Positions 62,083 through 64,000 of a stretch of 64,000 bases of DNA are shown here, one piece after another. The notes beneath the pieces were generated by a model, which worked only from the letters and a program-made list of their open reading frames with translations, was not told the DNA's origin and ran no database searches. Source of the stretch: Zeus faber. Its lineage: Eukaryota > Chordata > Actinopteri > Zeiformes > Zeidae. A program made the translations under genes and the position numbers. How positions within the stretch are numbered: position 1 is the first letter of the stretch; every line of letters begins with the position of its first letter. The stretch is taken from assembly GCA_960531495.1 (NCBI GenBank), contig OY482851.1:24799033-24863032 (forward strand), given 5' to 3'.

Positions 62083-64000
62083 GTATGTTCCGCTAGAACG
62101 CACCCCACCACGCTTCCATACGCACCTATGCAATGAACTCCTTCAGTGTTAACTAGGGCTGGGAACCAAATGCTGGTTTCTGTTTGTAACAGGATACAAA
62201 TTGATTAGCCACCACACAAATGACTAGCTGGATGCTTCTTCAATTGCTGGTTGACAGTTTCTTTGGTACCATTACCCTTCCGTTGCTGGTGGTCTTATCA
62301 CTGCCCCTGATGATATACGTGACCCACCGCAGACTTAAGGTATATTTGGTGGCTTTTGATTTGTGTTGACTTGCATCATTTGAAAGTGAGGAATCACAGC
62401 TTCAAAACAAGGTTTCACTTGTGCAAATCAAACAAATATTTTTAAAGCTATGACTTGTTAATGACAAGGGTGTGGCAAACTGGGTTTCTGAGAGAATCAC
62501 CCTCAAAGTTTTCCCCCACACATGCCTTCATTCAGCCAGCTCCCAGGGTGCAAATGAGTTGGAGGACCAACAAAGCCAAAATGAACTGTGTTTCCCCCAT
62601 GTAATCTAACAGAATATTTAACTACACAGTTAAACATTTTTCTACTATTTATAAATCAAACTCGGTTTTGAAAATACACTGAAAGATAAAAGAAAACAAA
62701 GAGGAACACGAATCTGGAAAAATTGAATTTTCCTTCCAGAAAGGTTTTTTTTTTTCAACCTATTTGGCTGCTCCTGGCAATTTTAGAAATGCGTGAGATA
62801 GCAGCTATTGCTGTGGTGGATCACATATAGTGTTGGAGTCTAAAAGGAAATCAATAAAGAGTTGGATTAAACTGGAGGAATCCAAAATGGAATCGGCAAA
62901 ATACTAATGGATTTTAGCACTGTCTGGCTGTTCGTTCCCTATATGATTAAGTTATTCTTTGCAGTAGACTTTATTTGCAGCCATTTGATTTTATTCAAGC
63001 AGTGATAACAAAGCAGGTGTGAATAAAACCGAATGATGTAAAGAGAGACTAGTATATGTTTCACTGGGTTACCACCATTCATATGCCCAGCTCCTTCCCA
63101 TCTGATGAAAGTCTCGCAGCCCGCCCCAACTCTCCTCCTGTGCTTGGCCACCATCATCTGCTGTCCCACACCACAAGAGTGCACTGTGGTTCCCTCAGCC
63201 TTTTTTCTAGGTCAATCATCAAGCGCTTTTAAACTCCCACACAACAGTTCCAGTGGAAATTAAACAATGGCGTAATACCTTCCCCTGAGCAATATTGAGT
63301 CATTTATTGCCTTACTTATAAAATAAACAGCATATAATTTGATCACCTGCAGAGGACAATTATGTTGTGAGTGTGTAAGTCATTCGACTGTGGGGCTCAG
63401 CAAAAACAATGTTTTGTGCAGATTCATTTTTAGGATGCTACTCTGTTTTTAAGGAAAAAATACCATTTGTGTCAGCAGCATTCCGGCCGTCCCTTGGCAC
63501 TTTGCCTTCCTCGCAGATGGCAAGTCAGCCAAACGCACACGGTTACAGTCCTGCCGCAGTCTATGTGGCGTTTTTGATGTTTCAGCACCGGCATGTTGCG
63601 TGTGGTTAGTCACAGGAATCCCCAGGTGGCTTGAGCCACTGGGACTTACATCAGCAGCTCTTCTCAGCCACAGTTGCCGGTAGTGCCACCGCTGACCCAC
63701 TGCGTCCCTTCACTGGGTCCTCTTCATTAGGGAGTAGTGGTCGACTGATATGATTTTTTTCAATGGCCGATATATAATGTATAAAATCTTAAATATATTA
63801 AGCATACATAATACAAAACAATTTAATATTAAAGAGACAATTGCTGAATATAAATGAACATTTATTTAACACTTTTGTTATTGTCTGCATTGTCTCTGTT
63901 TACTTAAGTAGATATGCACTCTGTCTGGGGTGCACTTTTTAATTATAATTAATTTAATTAATTTAGTCATTTAGCAGACGCTTTTATCCAAAGCGACTTA
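62083..64000 (+). other. ncor2: ncor2 intron 15, 5' part (continues beyond window)
   Basis: Begins GTATGT after exon 15. No SANT2-coding exon is present. A hAT-like end with AGTGGTCGACTGATA is at 63735, and a dispersed repeat head is at the right edge. Otherwise nothing recognised. Confidence 0.8.
63960..64000 (+). repeat. fish dispersed repeat head, cut by window edge
   Basis: GTCATTTAGCAGACGCTTTT followed by ATCCAAAGCGACTTA is the same head as at 28540. Only the first about 40 bp are in the window. Confidence 0.65.

Noticed and set aside
62083-64000. Possible SANT2 exon of ncor2
   Set aside because: No frame contains an ESSRWTEEEM-like motif; the intron simply continues past the window.

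Overview
This window looks like teleost fish genomic DNA, probably percomorph-like. It has spliced vertebrate exons with GT-AG junctions, eight CA/TG microsatellite tracts longer than 100 bp, Tc1-type transposons with TA-flanked inverted repeats, TTAA-flanked MITEs, a tRNA-derived SINE and other dispersed repeats typical of fish. There is no prokaryotic-style gene organisation. Almost all listed short ORFs are chance or repeat-derived.

The only host gene I can support is the 5' part of ncor2 (SMRT, nuclear receptor corepressor 2), on the + strand. Its first coding exon begins with an ATG at 10281. Fifteen coding exons can be joined with compatible splice phases through 62082, giving 1768 nt or about 589 codons. 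They cover the N-terminus, the coiled coil linked to GPS2/TBL1 binding, the conserved basic linker, the complete deacetylase-activating domain (SANT1) that binds and activates HDAC3, a short polyglutamine stretch, and the acidic/basic linker before SANT2. The gene continues past the right edge; SANT2, the repression domains and the receptor-interaction motifs are not in the window. NCOR2 rather than NCOR1 is indicated by peptides such as RRRPSLLSEFQPGNER, DREITMVEQQI and AHRILEGLGP.

Layout: 1-10189 is upstream or 5'-intronic sequence with a perfect 58-bp palindrome, two nonautonomous DNA transposons, a SINE and a Tc1 remnant. 10190-11740 holds exons 1-2. Intron 2 (10 kb) is repeat-rich, with a TTAA MITE and a GC-rich block. 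Exon 3 lies at 21.7 kb and exon 4 at 29.6 kb. Intron 4 carries two full-length but broken Tc1/mariner elements side by side. Exons 5-8 lie between 35.0 and 45.7 kb. Intron 8 carries a second copy of the first Tc1 family and several older repeats. Exons 9-13 cluster at 53.2-55.8 kb, and exons 14-15 are at 59.1 and 61.9-62.1 kb.

The most interesting signals are regulatory or structural. Two long (TG)n tracts sit directly against the 3' splice sites of exons 5 and 11, the latter encoding the first half of the HDAC3-activating domain. There is also a perfect 58-bp palindrome, a 31-bp-stem hairpin in intron 2, a Tc1-like element with inner and outer repeats and an atypical third catalytic residue, and a DNA-transposon-like repeat containing a LINE endonuclease fragment. 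I found no convincing wholly new biological system. Statements about repeat families rest on recognition of motifs and on comparisons within the window, not on database searches.
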